DNA of 64,000 nt, taken from NCBI GenBank assembly GCA_003550325.1, contig QKWP01000071.1, forward strand, positions 189,582-253,581. The letters are read 5' to 3'. This document shows, piece by piece, positions 33,710 through 44,883 of this stretch. This DNA is from Gigaspora rosea. Lineage: Eukaryota; Glomeromycota; Glomeromycetes; Diversisporales; Gigasporaceae. Numbering within the stretch: position 1 is the first letter of the stretch; each line of letters begins with the position of its first letter. Both the position numbers and the translations under genes were made by a program. The notes under the pieces were generated by a model, which made no database searches, was not told the DNA's origin, and saw nothing but the letters and a program-made list of their open reading frames with translations.

Positions 33710-35984
33710 AAAAAAAAAAAAAGTTATAAAAAAAAAAAAAAAATTGTAAAAAAAAAAAAAAAAATGTAAAAATTCGAACCTTCGTACTAATAAAAAAACC
33801 ACGAATGTGGTAATTTTTACATAACTTCTGCGCGATCTAACGAAATTGCACAAAATTTTAGTATGTTATACCCTGTGATCTACCAAACACATGACATTAA
33901 TTTTGTGCTGCGGTTACTTACCCGATTTCGTGTAATTACAATCCAAAAAGTGTCCACAATGCAATGGTAGCCCCCTGTACTTCAATAGTAATATAGAAAA
34001 TAATTACCTTGGCAAAAATGCAATTTAAAAGACAAATGGGAAGAACCTATATTATTACCACCTTCACCTACATGAATATTAATGATTATATTGAAGAATT
34101 TCATGTTGAATATGTAATCGAATATTTTATTTTTTATTCAAAAATTAAAAATTCGATTAGAATTTTTTTTTTATTAAAAAAAATACATAAATAAATATAT
34201 ATATACAATTTTTTTATTCTAATTAGCTACATATACGATAAGATAATTTTCAAGTGTATAAACCTTTATTTCAGAATTCTGGTCACATATAAGTCGCTAC
34301 ATATTTCTGCATATTCCTACTTTGCATATTTTGCCGCATATTTTTAAAAATTTATTGCATAATTTCGCATAAATAGACAGATAGCACATACATAATTTGG
34401 GGTTTGTTGCCGCATAAAATGGTGAGCCCTAATCCTGGTGCACTAATTAAAATCATAATTTTTACTAATTAAAATCATTTTATTTTTTTTTAACATTAAA
34501 CTGTTAAATTTTTTTAATTTAAATTTTTTATTTATTTTTTTTTAATATTAAGGGTGTAGCTCCTGCTCCGAACTTTATTAATACTTAAATAGATTGATAT
34601 GGTAGTGCTGTAAGTACATACTTATTTTTTTAATTTGTATAGTATTAATATTTAATTATTTTTTTCTTTTTTTTTTAATTATTTTAATTTTTTTTATTTT
34701 AATTTTTTTAAGTTTTTTAAATTTTTTTTTTTTAATTTAAATTTTTTCTTTTTTTTTAATTCATATTTTTAAATTATGAGAATTTATTATTTTTGCACCT
34801 TTATATACATAATATAAATAAGATTACTAATTTTTTTCTTTTTTATTTTCTTTTTTAGCTATTGTTACTAGTGTTGTCATTGATATTGTTTTGGTGCTAT
34901 TGTTGGTATAATCATTGGTGTCGTCATTGGTGTCATCACAGGTGTTGCCTCAAGTGTCATTGCTAGTGTCGTCATTGATGCCACTATTAGATTTTCTTCT
35001 TGGTAGGTGGTCTTGTATGTTTTTTTGGTAGTGGTCTTACATATCATTATTGGTGTCATCACAGGTGTCATCGCTCGTACTGCCATTGGATTTTCTTCTT
35101 GGTGAGTAGTCTTGCATGTTTTTTTAGCAGTGGTCTTGGACGTTTCTTGCAGTAGTCTTGGACGTTTTTTTGGCGGTAGTCTTGGATATTTCTTTAATGG
35201 CAGTCTTACACGGTTCTTTAGCAGTGGTCTTGAATATTTTAAAATGGAAAGTAGAGATGCAACAACAAAAAAAAACACTAGCAAAGACAACTCACCTATA
35301 ACGGCAACATGGCACCTATAACGACTCTTTTAATAACAACTTCTTGATAACGACTCTATTGATGACAATGACTCCATTAATGACAACTCTATTAACGATG
35401 ATTCCATTGATGACAAAAGTAAATCATTAAATCATTAACCTAAAAAAAATTAGAAAAAAATTAAAAATAAAAAAAGATTATCTGGGTACACATGTACAAT
35501 CATCACTAATACAGCAGTAATATGACGATCATCCAGAGTAGGGTCAGAGAGATGGAGTCCACATGACCCGAAAAATCTCACCTACACCCTGTCAAATTCC
35601 TAGGGTACAACCACTACTGCGCACCCCAACTCACCATGTGTCCACACATTCTTTATTTATTATCTGTTTTAAATGTAATTATATGGAAGGAGTATATATA
35701 TTTTATTTATGATATATAATGTGATAGTGATTATAAGCTAATTGTGATTATATAAAGGTATTTTTATATAAAAACAAACGGGGTTAAAAATCTGTGTGAC
35801 AATATAGGAGTTGAGATTATATAGGAGGTGATTATAGAGGAGGAAGACTGTATAAATCATTTTCGAATTTACAGATAGCATATTAATTAATAATCGATGT
35901 GAATTGAGACGAACATATGTATTAGTTAAAACATGCATTATACAAGTTTTTCGTGATCGGTAGATGTCAACTCTATGCAAAATG

Positions 35985-36160
35985 ACCTAATGACCAAATG
36001 ACCCCGGTCATTTTGGAAATGACTATAGTCATTTGGTCACGAGTCATTTCCAAATGACCCAAAATTTGAATGACCTCAAATGAGCGGTCATTTTGAGGTC
36101 ATTTGAGGTCATTCGAAAAATTGGCAAATGGCCAGGTCATTTATCATCCCTGACGTACAG
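35985..36160. repeat. AATGACC/GGTCATT repeat cluster
   Basis: About fifteen copies of AATGACC or its complement within 175 bases form several overlapping hairpins. The right edge, inverted CAGGGATGATAAATGACC, looks like a hAT-type terminus; no matching left terminus is clear. Confidence 0.5.
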
Positions 36161-37680
36161 TACGTATACATCACTAAGTTATAAAAAAATAATAAATAAT
36201 CAATCTAAAAAAGAATTGAAAAACGGGGCTTCGTTGAACATTGCAATGTATAATATATCAATTTACAATGTACAACATGCTATTTAACTAAGTAATTAAA
36301 TATCTAGTTGAATTATCTTTAAAGGTACAATGTTTATCTTTTTTTTAAATTAGACAATGGTTTGATTATTGATTTTAAAACGAGTACCCTAGCCATGGCA
36401 AAAAAGTTCTGGTCACGTGATAATCGATAAAAATTTTTTAGATTAGGGTTAGTGTCTATGTTAGGATTCGGAGTTAGCGTTGTATATAGTAAAAATCGAT
36501 TTTTTTGTTAGTGCGAAATAAGCGATTTTCTTCTAATTTTCTTTAGAATGAACGTTTGTTTTGAATTTTTGACGCAAATTCAGAAAGACGTGAACATACT
36601 CACCTGATTTCGTCCATACAATACGGCTATCTCAAAGTAACACGAATATCAAATCCGGGTATGCTCATATAAGTAAAATAACAGTATGTTACACTAGCAC
36701 ACATTAACACGTGAAACCATACAAAAGCAGATGACAGTTCCGTTAGAATCACGACAGTTACAGCGGATCAGCATGGAATGAATGGAATACGGATATTTTA
36801 CATTATCTTTATACCGAAATTATAGTTGATCACTATAATACTATATGAACTTCTGTAATTGTCCCAAACAACGGGTATTTTGCACCCATATATATTTACA
36901 CAAATTAAATCTGAGCAGTCAGTATTTTAAAACCTGTACCATTCTGATCAGCTATAATTCTGTTAATATATATAACACAGATTTTAAAAATTCGGGTGTA
37001 CTATACTGATCTGCTCACCCATACCATACTGATTTGCGAAAATACCATAATGTAATTTCCCATACCATACTATACAATTCTCTCTTATATAATCTCGTAT
37101 AATACAGACTGATTTTTAAAACCTGTACCATACTAATCAGCTATAATTTTAACCCTATATTCGATCTTTATCTTTTGATACACAAAAATTAATTATATTT
37201 CGCATAGATCACTGCATTTGCCTGACCTGGCACGTTTCTTGCTAATTTATTAAATTCGAAATTGGCATTTCAGTTTGTTAGATATTTGAAACAAACTATT
37301 CAAATTTGATATATTTCAAATAAAACAGCTTCATGTTAGCATTTGTAGCAAAATTCGTAAAATTTACTGAGTAAAGTGATGGCACTTTGTGCATCCGGAT
37401 TCAATAATTGAGTTCGGATTTAACCAGATTCGGATTATACCGGATACACAAAGTAGCGAATTTAATCCGGATGGCCCTTAAAGAATAGGATCAAACACTA
37501 CTATATAATCGGATGATTTTAATGTGAAACACAATTAGCAAAACTTGATCCATTAAATACTTCTCAAATTGGATCATTTATGATGATTCGGTCTGTATAC
37601 GGATCTTTTATTAATCTATGTATATGCTAAAAAAATTTGCTGAATATGAACTTTTTAAATAAATATTAAAGTATTTTTTT
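36161..37680. other. Repeat-derived spacer
   Basis: 36400-36610 resembles part of the elements at 50-52 kb (a TCACGTGATAATC end, a TTAGGGTTAG tract and a TGTTTTGAATTT run). 36860-37160 contains repeated ATACCATACTGATC and CTGTACCAT[TA]CT stretches. 37382-37456 is a short hairpin with CACTTTGTGCATCCGGATT arms. No gene. Confidence 0.4.
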
Positions 37681-37695
37681 ATATATATATAAAGA
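37681..37695 (+). promoter_or_regulatory. TATA box of the first secreted-protein gene
   Basis: TATATATATAAAG lies about 95-100 bases before the start codon at 37788. The same TATATAAAG core stands at comparable distance before the other two secreted-protein genes (42575 and, on the minus strand, 40221-40230). Confidence 0.6.
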
Positions 37696-37787
37696 AAAGT
37701 TATTAAGAATTGTCTTTAAATTCGCATATTTCTAAACATTTCAAAATTGAATATCTTATTTACAAAGACAAAAAAAAAAAAAGAATT

Positions 37788-38213
37788 ATGAATAAATATT
37801 TAAAATATTTATTATTGATTATGTTTTCCATGGCCAATGCAAATCCAAATTATAGTAAATGTAATTATTATAGTATATACACAAACAACCTAGGCGTAGT
37901 AAATTGGGCACCTGATCCTCCTTACGCTGGAGCTATGTTAAATGTTACGTATTCTGTTAAAGACTTGCCAATGAATACAACACATCTTGTCTATGTGGTT
38001 GCTGCAGTTGTTAGAGATGATAAATCGACAGATCCCAGTGCAGGCAGTAAAGTTAAAGTGGATAGAAATGTAAAGGACGTATCTGTTTCTTTAAATGTTC
38101 AATGGCCATCGCCAGCGGATAAAAACCACAGATATTCACTTGTAGTTTTTTTATTGGATTATAAATATGAAGAATATACTTGTGCAAGATTTTACGACCG
38201 TTACCCTCATTAA
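37788..38213 (+). CDS. Small secreted protein, two-cysteine family (member 1)
   Basis: A 141-residue protein. The frame is open from 37710, but the start at 37788 is preferred because it gives a textbook signal peptide (MNKYLKYLLLIMFSMANA, basic then hydrophobic, cleavage likely after ANA) downstream of a TATA box. The mature part begins NPNYSKC and ends near YTCARFYDRYPH, so one Cys stands near each end and could form a disulfide. In between it is rich in beta-prone residues, with WAPDPPYAGAMLNVTY near the N-terminus. That pattern recalls ML (MD-2/NPC2-like) lipid-binding proteins, which are beta sandwiches. It resembles the genes at 39686 and 42692 in size, signal, cysteine placement and promoter. 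It is likely secreted; function is unknown and ML membership is inference. It appears intact and has no introns. Confidence 0.75.
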   Translation: MNKYLKYLLLIMFSMANANPNYSKCNYYSIYTNNLGVVNWAPDPPYAGAMLNVTYSVKDLPMNTTHLVYVVAAVVRDDKSTDPSAGSKVKVDRNVKDVSVSLNVQWPSPADKNHRYSLVVFLLDYKYEEYTCARFYDRYPH

Positions 38214-38629
38214 ATTATTATAACCCAAACAATTTCTTACCTTTGTGTATTCACTTAACAATTATGAGTAATTTTATATTATTCCAAATATCTTGATTAT
38301 TCCAATATCTTGATTGTTTTATCTTATTTTTATATTATTCTATTTATTTCTCTCATTTTTTATTACTCAATTTATTTTTCTTTTCTACTATTTTAGTTTA
38401 GTTAAGATGATGCTTATATATATTTGAATAAATTAGATCAATAAATAAATTGACAATTTTTAATGAAATCATTCTTCGACTTATCATATCATAATATAAT
38501 GTGCTTAAACCTAAAATATTTTATTTACAGGTATCTTCTTACCATTACTCATATAAGTATTTCCAAGAGAAATCTGTAAAAAATAATTCTTTTAATAATA
38601 AAATGTTCTTCAAATAACATTCTATATAT
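38214..38629. other. 3' region of the first secreted-protein gene and spacer
   Basis: T-rich DNA with a cluster of AATAAA-type signals at about 38429-38450 that could serve polyadenylation. No gene. Confidence 0.4.
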
Positions 38630-38970
38630 AACGTATGTCAGAATGAGATTATTGTAGATTTAGAATCTATTTAAATAGATTTCGTATAAACATATATTGT
38701 AACTGAATTCTAAAAAGTGTTACTTTTACTTTTAAGATAAAGCCTTTATGTATTATTTACAAATATATCATTTTGTAAATTAAATTTAAAATTTAAAATA
38801 ATCAAAGTTATAATATTATATTTGCTGGATATTCACTGTATTAAAGACTTTACGTCGTCTATTAACTGAATTCTGTTAAGATATTTAGAAACCAATTTTT
38901 TTTCAAATGCATTATGAGATAAAAATGAATAATCTTGAAATTTGGTCATTAGATAAAGTCTTAAAAAAAT
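38630..38970. mobile_element. Decayed copy related to the 16594-17579 element
   Basis: ATAACGTATGTCAGAATGAGATTATTGTAGATTTAGAATC corresponds to the left end of the 16594 element with substitutions. 38820-38965 corresponds to part of its minus-strand coding-like region (matching 17190-17345). The right end is not recognisable. Confidence 0.55.
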
Positions 38971-39685
38971 AAGAAATAAAAAATAAAAATAAAATAATTC
39001 TAAATCTACAATATTGGGAGTATCTAATTTTAGTTGAAATATGTGACGTATTTTTTTTTTTAATTACTTTGACTACTATTACATTTATAAGCAAAAAAAA
39101 AATTTATTTCATAAAATAATTTCTCTAGACACTCTCATTTCTTTCTCTTATTTAATTATAAGTTCGATTTTTTTAAACTCCTACTTATTCCCATTATCAC
39201 AATAGATAAATGGTTTATAAACTTTATACTAATTGATACTAATTGATACTAATTGTAAATTGAAATTGTCACATATCGGTATGTTATTATCAAATTTACT
39301 AATACTTAATTAATACTCAATATAAGTTTAAGAAGTAATTTATTTATTAAAATTATTTTTAAAATTTAGAAATCTAAAATTGTTAAATATTTTCAATTTA
39401 CAAAAAATACTTACCAGTAAAATGCAATTAAAATAAAAATGTTAAGAAAAATAGAGATATTATAAAAAAAAATACTACATTTCATGAAATCTCTAATAAT
39501 AATGATTTATAATATTTAACGATAATTATCATATAAATCAAATAATTGAACTAATCAAAATTGAATCGATAAGCTTATCAGAATCAAAGTAATAAGGGAG
39601 TCCTATAATTTTAATAACAATACAAACAAAATACTTGAATTATAAATCAGAAAAAATTGCTTTTATCATTAAAAAACAAAAAAAT
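38971..39685. other. Intergenic A+T-rich DNA
   Basis: No structure beyond poly-A/T. The minus frame at 38912-39094 is low complexity. Confidence 0.4.
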
Positions 39686-40141
39686 TCATTCTATAAAAAT
39701 AGATTGCTCGAATAATGCACAGGCTTGCAAAGGTTCAGTCAAATTATACCAGTCATATAAATGAACTATAATTCTTATATTCACAGCATGATATCCAGAA
39801 AATAAGGATATTGCAACAAAGTCTTTTTGATCAACAAAGTCGTCTCCTAAGTTTAAAACAGGAAACTCAGCTTCATTATAGGTCAAATAAGGATTATCTA
39901 AGTTCGAGTCATTTCTTAAGATAACCGTATAAAGAAGTGTATAATGTAATGAGACCTTAGATTTTATTTTATGAAAGGTAGAAAATGTTAAATATTGTGT
40001 ATAAGAATCAATAGTTGCAGGAGCCATATTAACACCTAACAAAGGAGCATTATTATAAATAGAACAATCGCTGGGGGCGGAAGTGACAACATTGACCAAG
40101 GATAACATAGAAAATAATATGAATATAAAGATTTTACTCAT
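39686..40141 (-). CDS. Small secreted protein, two-cysteine family (member 2)
   Basis: A 151-residue protein in the opposite orientation to its two relatives. It begins MSKIFIFILFSMLSLVNVVTS, a clear signal peptide with a likely cut near TSA. The mature part starts APSDCSIYNNAPLLGVNM and ends near QACALFEQSIFIE. As in the other members, one Cys lies near each end with about 110 residues between. Early in the domain is a PLLGVNMAPATID stretch that parallels VNWAPDPP of member 1. It is N-glycosylatable at NDS and NLT. A TATA box lies at 40221-40230 (minus), about 80 bases before the start. It is likely secreted, with an ML-like fold suspected but not shown. The frame is intact. Confidence 0.75.
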   Translation of the reverse strand: MSKIFIFILFSMLSLVNVVTSAPSDCSIYNNAPLLGVNMAPATIDSYTQYLTFSTFHKIKSKVSLHYTLLYTVILRNDSNLDNPYLTYNEAEFPVLNLGDDFVDQKDFVAISLFSGYHAVNIRIIVHLYDWYNLTEPLQACALFEQSIFIE

Positions 40142-40220
40142 AATTCTTTTATCTTACTTTAATTTGTAATAATTAAGAACTTATGAATCTCAATTATCGA
40201 TATCTTAGTTTATGAACATC

Positions 40221-40230
40221 TCTTTATATA
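40221..40230 (-). promoter_or_regulatory. TATA box of the second secreted-protein gene
   Basis: Reads TATATAAAGA on the minus strand, about 80 bases upstream of the start at 40141, matching the spacing class of its relatives. Confidence 0.55.
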
Positions 40231-41009
40231 TAAAAATGTATCTTAAAAAAGTTTAGACAATTATTAATAATCGTCATTATATAGATAGGAATGATAAAAA
40301 ATTTTAAAAAGTTCTCAATCAAACACATTTATTATCTTCAGGTAAAGTACTGTACCATAATTATCATAAATCAATCACAGATTAACCCATAGTTAAAAAT
40401 TAAAATAAAAAAAAAGATCAAAAATAATAATTTCAATATAAGAATTGATTTAAGATGTGTGCAAAATTATGTGTTACAATTTTATTTTGTTATATGTGAT
40501 ACTATTGAGTATGGCATATTACACTATATCTTTTACCATATCTAATTCCTTATTCAAATATATATCTAACTTATAATTCGAATATATATCTAATTTATAA
40601 TTTATAATTCAAATATATATCTAATTTATTATTAAAATATTATAACCGCGATAAATTATTTGCTATGAATATGAATTACAGAATTATAATTAATTAACAC
40701 ATTCCAAAAATTGGATCAAATAAAAATAATACTAAATCTAGATAGTATAGAATGAGACCTTTTAATTTTATATCGGATGGTCCGATTATGAGATAATTCT
40801 TATAACGATAATTTTACCTTTTTACTATATTAATAAAAAATTAATTTGTATTCCATGAGTAATAAGAGAAAAACCTGTAGATCGTTTCTTTAACAAATTA
40901 GTTAAGTAAAAATTTTAGTGAATCGATTTACAGATATTCCTTTATCTCATATTTATCACTGTAAATTTGCTGTCGTGCGTAAATTAAATATATAAACAAA
41001 TTATTTATC
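40231..41009. other. Intergenic A+T-rich DNA
   Basis: Includes tandem ATATATCTAATTTATAATT units at about 40555-40630. No gene. Confidence 0.45.
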
Positions 41010-41181
41010 GCGGTTTGCAAATGTACTTTTGATCAAATTTGTAGATCGCTGCATTTACCCATACAATCACCTGATTTTTATCTGATTGCGTGATTGTAAA
41101 AGATTATCGTCCGCCGGACAACAATCATCAAATGATTGTGTAGCGATCTACAACTTTGATCAAAAAGTACATCAATTTGCG
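41010..41181. mobile_element. Short inverted-repeat element (about 170 bp)
   Basis: Arms of about 40 bases, with GATCAAATTTGTAGATCGCT on the left and its counterpart on the right, enclose a loop with further ATCATTTGATTG-like complementarity. Confidence 0.65.
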
Positions 41182-42570
41182 TTAAAAAGATTAGCCCTCC
41201 GATTATATAAAATGTATAATTTAATTTTTAGGCACGTATATCAGAATGGATTATTTTATATTAAGAATCTAATTTTGTAAATTCAACAATTAACATAGAT
41301 TCTTTCATTATGACCTTTCGTTATGGTGATTAAGACTGTTAATTGATCCGACGGTCCATCCAGATCTTTTAAAAGTTGGCCGATTAACAGCCCTAATCTA
41401 GGTATGTCCAATTTGGTTCAATTTTAAAAAATTGAAACCAATTGGACATAGTGACATGCCATCCCTTGCCCTAATGGTGATTATCAATTCATTAGCCCAG
41501 TAAAAAATCAAAAAATCAAAAAAAAAAAAAAAATTGAAAATTTGTTAAGATTTTAATTTTTGCGTTAAATTTTCTTTTTGGGTTTGTATTAAATACTCGC
41601 ACAAATAAGTATTTCGCTTGAGCCATTCGGACCCCTTTTTACATTCCTTTTATAATCAATCTCTTCGTGTCAATAAAATCTTTTAAGTCGCGCCTTCACG
41701 GATTTTTTTTATCAGGGTCAAAACGAACCATAACCCTGATCAAACAGGTCAGATAAACATATAATAATAAATCTGAAATTTAACGATGTAGAAAATGATG
41801 AAACATAAATTAAATTACGAGAAGATTGTGAAATTTTTTTGAAGTAAATATCCGAAAAGTTCCGGCATGTATACGGTTTCTATTGACCCGAGTCATATCA
41901 CGGGTCGAAAGGGGTAAAAGCTCTAGTTGCAGATCATACCAACTCGAATACACTGATACAAAATCAATAATACTAGACCAATAACCGTATCTCAAATTAT
42001 GTGCAATTTTTTTTATTAATGATAATAAATAATATAAAAGATTCATACAATATTAATTCTTTATTAAACATTTGAATAAAAAATCACTTCAAAATCGTGT
42101 AAATGGACGAAAATCAGGTGAATTCATATGTTAGCTAAAATATATATTTCAACAAATGGACCGCGATTTACATGTTGGCTAATAGCTGATATCCAGACTG
42201 TTATCACGATAATCACTATTATGATAAGAGTTACAGGTTTTCTATTGACAGTCGCTCATATTCTGATAAATAATTTATTTGAAATTACTGATAATCTCTA
42301 CTTAATATATTCTCGCGAGTAAACTTTTTTATTAAAAGTTATTACAGATAAACCTTTAATAACTATTAACTATTCCTAATAAGTTTATCAAATAAAAATT
42401 TATTCGAGAGATCACAAAACTAACATGCTTCATTCTTAAAAAAAAAAAAAAAAAAAAAAGAGAGAAAATCTTGGAATGGTATTTTCCCATAATATGGTGA
42501 TCTTTATCTATTTCGTTCATTCTAAAAGTCAGCATAAAAAATTATAATTTTAAGAAAATTTACTTGATTT
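41182..42570. other. Intergenic DNA, no supported gene
   Basis: A short hairpin at 41402-41452 has TATGTCCAATT arms. Frames at 41810-42046 (minus) and 42128-42322 (plus) are 78 and 64 residues. Neither has a clear signal peptide with a promoter at the usual spacing, nor a recognised domain, so they are not called. Confidence 0.4.
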
Positions 42571-42574
42571 TTTG

Positions 42575-42583
42575 TATATAAAG
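42575..42583 (+). promoter_or_regulatory. TATA box of the third secreted-protein gene
   Basis: TATATAAAG, about 110 bases before the start at 42692, with the same core as the other two promoters. Confidence 0.6.
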
Positions 42584-42691
42584 ATGGTTACAGGCAAAGT
42601 TATTTATAAAATTATAACTTGAATTCTGCAATTATTTATCATTAAAGTTAAATAATTTAAGTTAAAAAATATTTGCAAGATAAAAAGAACT

Positions 42692-43123
42692 ATGGTTTTT
42701 GTTTTTATATTTGCATTATTGGTTGTGTTTTCCATGGTCAATGCAGATAATCCTGGTTATCAAGGTTGTAAAAAATTCTCCTCCCATTTGGATAAGCTTT
42801 TGGTCAATGTAAATTGGAACACTCCAAAGCCTGATGACTTATATATTTCATTTCTTACACAATGGGATTTTAAGGATAATTATACCACCGAGAACACCGA
42901 GTTAACTTTTATCATTACGACATATGATTATGATGATCCATGGCGAACTATATCTACATTTCGAGATTTCACTCCAGGACAGAATACAATTAAAAGACGG
43001 GATAGAGTTGGAATAATTCATGCTTTAGCATTTGTAAATTATTCAATTGAAGTCTCTTTATCTGATGATCACTATATTTTTGGTTGTACATTTTTTGATC
43101 GAAGAATTGGCTGGTGGATATAA
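42692..43123 (+). CDS. Small secreted protein, two-cysteine family (member 3)
   Basis: A 143-residue protein beginning MVFVFIFALLVVFSMVNA, a strong signal peptide whose FSMVNA end closely matches FSMANA of member 1. The mature part starts DNPGYQGCKKF and ends near IFGCTFFDRRIGWWI. The Cys pair sits at the same relative positions as in the other two, and C-x-F-x-D near the end parallels CARFYD of member 1. Between them are beta-prone segments (LTFIITTYDYD, SIEVSLSDD) and a VNVNWNTPKPDD stretch parallel to VVNWAPDPP. N-glycosylation sites NYT and NYS are present. The frame is intact with no intron. It is likely exported; the substrate or partner is unknown. The ML-like assignment is inference from size, cysteine spacing and the W-x-P motif. 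Confidence 0.78.
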   Translation: MVFVFIFALLVVFSMVNADNPGYQGCKKFSSHLDKLLVNVNWNTPKPDDLYISFLTQWDFKDNYTTENTELTFIITTYDYDDPWRTISTFRDFTPGQNTIKRRDRVGIIHALAFVNYSIEVSLSDDHYIFGCTFFDRRIGWWI

Positions 43124-43554
43124 TATTTGTAAACAAAAATATATATTACATTTATATTAATAGTCTGTTTTTTGTTATATTAAATTTATTGATTTTTTTT
43201 TAAATTAATATATGAGATTAATTATACACGCACCCATTGTAGATCATACATGTAAGATCAAGTGTAACGTGAAAATCAAATAAATAATACTTAATCTTTT
43301 TTAAAGGCAGCCAAATTTGAGAACAAATACTAAATTTTGATTGGCTAATATCTTAAAAATTTGTTATGTTTTTTTAAATTTTATTATATTTTTAAAATTT
43401 TGTTATGTTTTTTATATATTGCGGCCAAATTTTGATTTTATTAGTAACTTTAAAAGGAACTAACATTATAAAATTTTGCCATATTAAAAAATAAACTCTA
43501 TAGTTTTGTTTTACTTGTTTGTTTGTATATTTTTATAGAAAAATTTTTCTTTTA
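43124..43554. repeat. Left arm of a large inverted repeat
   Basis: 43290-43550 pairs over about 260 bases with the interior of the element at 43555-43907 (CTAAATTTTGATTGGCTAAT with ATTAGCCAATTAAAATTTAG, and TTTTATTAGTAACTTTAAAA with its complement), centre near 43595. It may be the remains of a second copy inserted in opposite orientation. Confidence 0.6.
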
Positions 43555-43907
43555 CAGTGCAGGACACCTTAAACCAGCAAGTGAAACTAATGTTTTTTTA
43601 AATTTATTTATAGAAATAAAAAAAATAGATAAATAAAAATTTTTTGTAAAAATATACAGAAAAACAAGCAAAACAAAATTACAAAATTTATTTTTTAATT
43701 TAATAAATTTTGACAGTGCTATTGCTTTTTAAAGTTACTAATAAAATTAAAATTTGGCTATTTATATTAAAAAATATAATAAAAAATTAAAAACTATAAT
43801 AAAAAAAATATAATAAAAGTTTAAATTATTAGCCAATTAAAATTTAGTATTTTGGTTAAATTTTGGCCAGTTTAAAAAATGTTGCTGGTTTAAGGTATCC
43901 CATACTG
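43555..43907. mobile_element. Tc1/mariner-type MITE with TA flanks
   Basis: Ends CAGTGCAGGACACCTTAAAC and, inverted, CAGTATGGGATACCTTAAAC, followed by CAGCAA. TA stands on both sides (43553-43554 and 43908-43909). A third, similar end (GTTGCTGATTTAAGGATTCC) lies at 43965-43990. No transposase. Confidence 0.65.
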
Positions 43908-44189
43908 TAATTACATTTTTTATTTATTTATAAAAGTTTAAAGAATTCTTAGCTGTTAGTTTTCAGTTGCTGATTTAAGGATTCCTGTATTGTAGTTAGA
44001 GTTAGCACTATATATTCTTTTTTGCTTTTATATTTATTTCTTTATTGCTTTTTTAACTATTTTTTTAATCTAATTATACTTTTTTTTTTTAATACTTTTT
44101 TTCTTTAGTTAAAATTTTTCTACTTAAAGATTTTTTATTTTTTCTATAGTACTACAAGAATATTTTTATCTCTTTTTTATTAATTTATT

Positions 44190-44520
44190 TTTAAATCGCA
44201 CCATTGGTGCTTGAAGATTAATATCAAAAAAATAAACAAAAAAAATAAACAAAAATTAAATTTAATAAATGTTAAGTTAGAGTTAATAGTTAGGGATTAG
44301 TACAAGGTATAATATATAGTAAAATTTTATAAAGTTTTTTTTTTTAAAAAAAAAGATGGTTTTATAGATAAATTTTTAAGTTAGAAGATATTTTTTTAAA
44401 AAAATAGCAAAAAAAAACAAAAATTTTATGTTACACCTAATCTTATATTATACTGCATTTAAAAAAGTTGATTAGTAAAAATTATTGTGGTATTAAGTAC
44501 TAGTAGTGTGATCTAGTAAA
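44190..44520. mobile_element. Diverged relative of the 2462-2815 element
   Basis: The interior follows the 2462 element closely from GAAGATTAATATCAAAAAAA through the TTAGAGTTAATAGTTAGGG tract to ATGTTACACCTAATCTT. The terminal repeats have decayed (CACCATTGGTGCTTG versus CACTACTAGTACTTAA). Confidence 0.65.
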
Positions 44521-44883
44521 ACTGTATTTTTTATATAAATAATTTTATATTATCTGTACAAACCTTTTTTGTATAACAAAGAAGATACTAGCTATCTATT
44601 AGGTAAATGCATAGTATTGTTTGTCCAGAGCTAAAAATTTATATAGACATAATAATTAAAAAAGTTTGCTATTTATTACTATATATAGTTACAATATACT
44701 ACTAGAAATATTACTATTAGAGTTCTTCAAACTTAAATTAAATATTTGGTATATTTGAATTTGATCAAATTAAAAAACCTTGATTTGAATTTGATTTGAA
44801 TTAAAAAATTTGTATTTAAATTTGATTTGATTTGAAATTTTTTAAAACTTTTTTTATAAATTTTTAAGGATTAGTTTAATGCT

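Larger units (their letters stand above)
32168..33977 (+). mobile_element. Tc1/mariner-type transposon, innermost layer, with assembly gap
   Basis: The element begins CAGGGGGCTACCATTGCATT and ends with its exact inverse, flanked by TA on both sides (32166-32167 and 33978-33979). The terminal repeats are long, about 170-180 bases and nearly identical. TA duplication, end sequence and transposase all agree with the Tc1 group. The 717-base gap (32993-33709) removes the catalytic half. Near-identical arms suggest a recent insertion. Confidence 0.93.
31880..34431. mobile_element. hAT-type element, third layer
   Basis: Ends TAGGGCTAGTGCAT and, inverted, TAGGGCTCACCAT. The flanks TTCCTGGT and ATCCTGGT agree at seven of eight positions. 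Many GCATAA, GCATATTT and TGCGCATAA repeats lie just inside both ends (31890-32010 and 34290-34420), as expected of subterminal binding sites. No hAT transposase is present. Its centre is occupied by the Tc1-like element. Confidence 0.78.
31659..35607. mobile_element. Second-layer inverted-repeat element
   Basis: The left end has TACCCTAG, about ten bases, then GGTGTAAGTGAGATTTTTT. The inverted right end has TACCCTAG, about ten bases, then GGTGTAGGTGAGATTTTTC. The match stops after about 55 bases, and no clear target duplication was found. The interior right half (34860-35250) is a low-complexity stretch of TTGGTGTC/TCATTG and GTCTTGG repeats that produces a spurious 137-residue minus frame rich in Thr, Pro and Lys. 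Confidence 0.55.
30171..35853. mobile_element. Outermost element of a nested stack
   Basis: The left terminus ATATAGTCTTCCTTCTCTAT matches the inverted right terminus ATACAGTCTTCCTCCTCTAT. Both are followed by several TATAATCAC repeats (30185-30275 and 35725-35835), subterminal repeats as in hAT elements. Flanking 8-mers AAATTTTT and AAATCATT agree at six positions, which is suggestive only. Most of the 5.7 kb is later insertions. The DNA left over encodes nothing recognisable. Confidence 0.6.

Noticed and set aside
32692-33853. Four long open frames spanning the N run
   Set aside because: Most of their length is unknown bases. Only the Tc1-like transposase part before 32993 has information.
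34877-35290. 137-residue minus-strand frame, Thr/Pro/Lys-rich, with a hydrophobic start
   Set aside because: It is a translation of a low-complexity TTGGTGTCATCA/GTCTTGG repeat inside a transposon. No domain or promoter.
41810-42322. Two short frames (78 and 64 residues) near the secreted-protein genes
   Set aside because: No clear signal peptide with TATA box at the usual spacing, no Cys pattern, no recognised domain.
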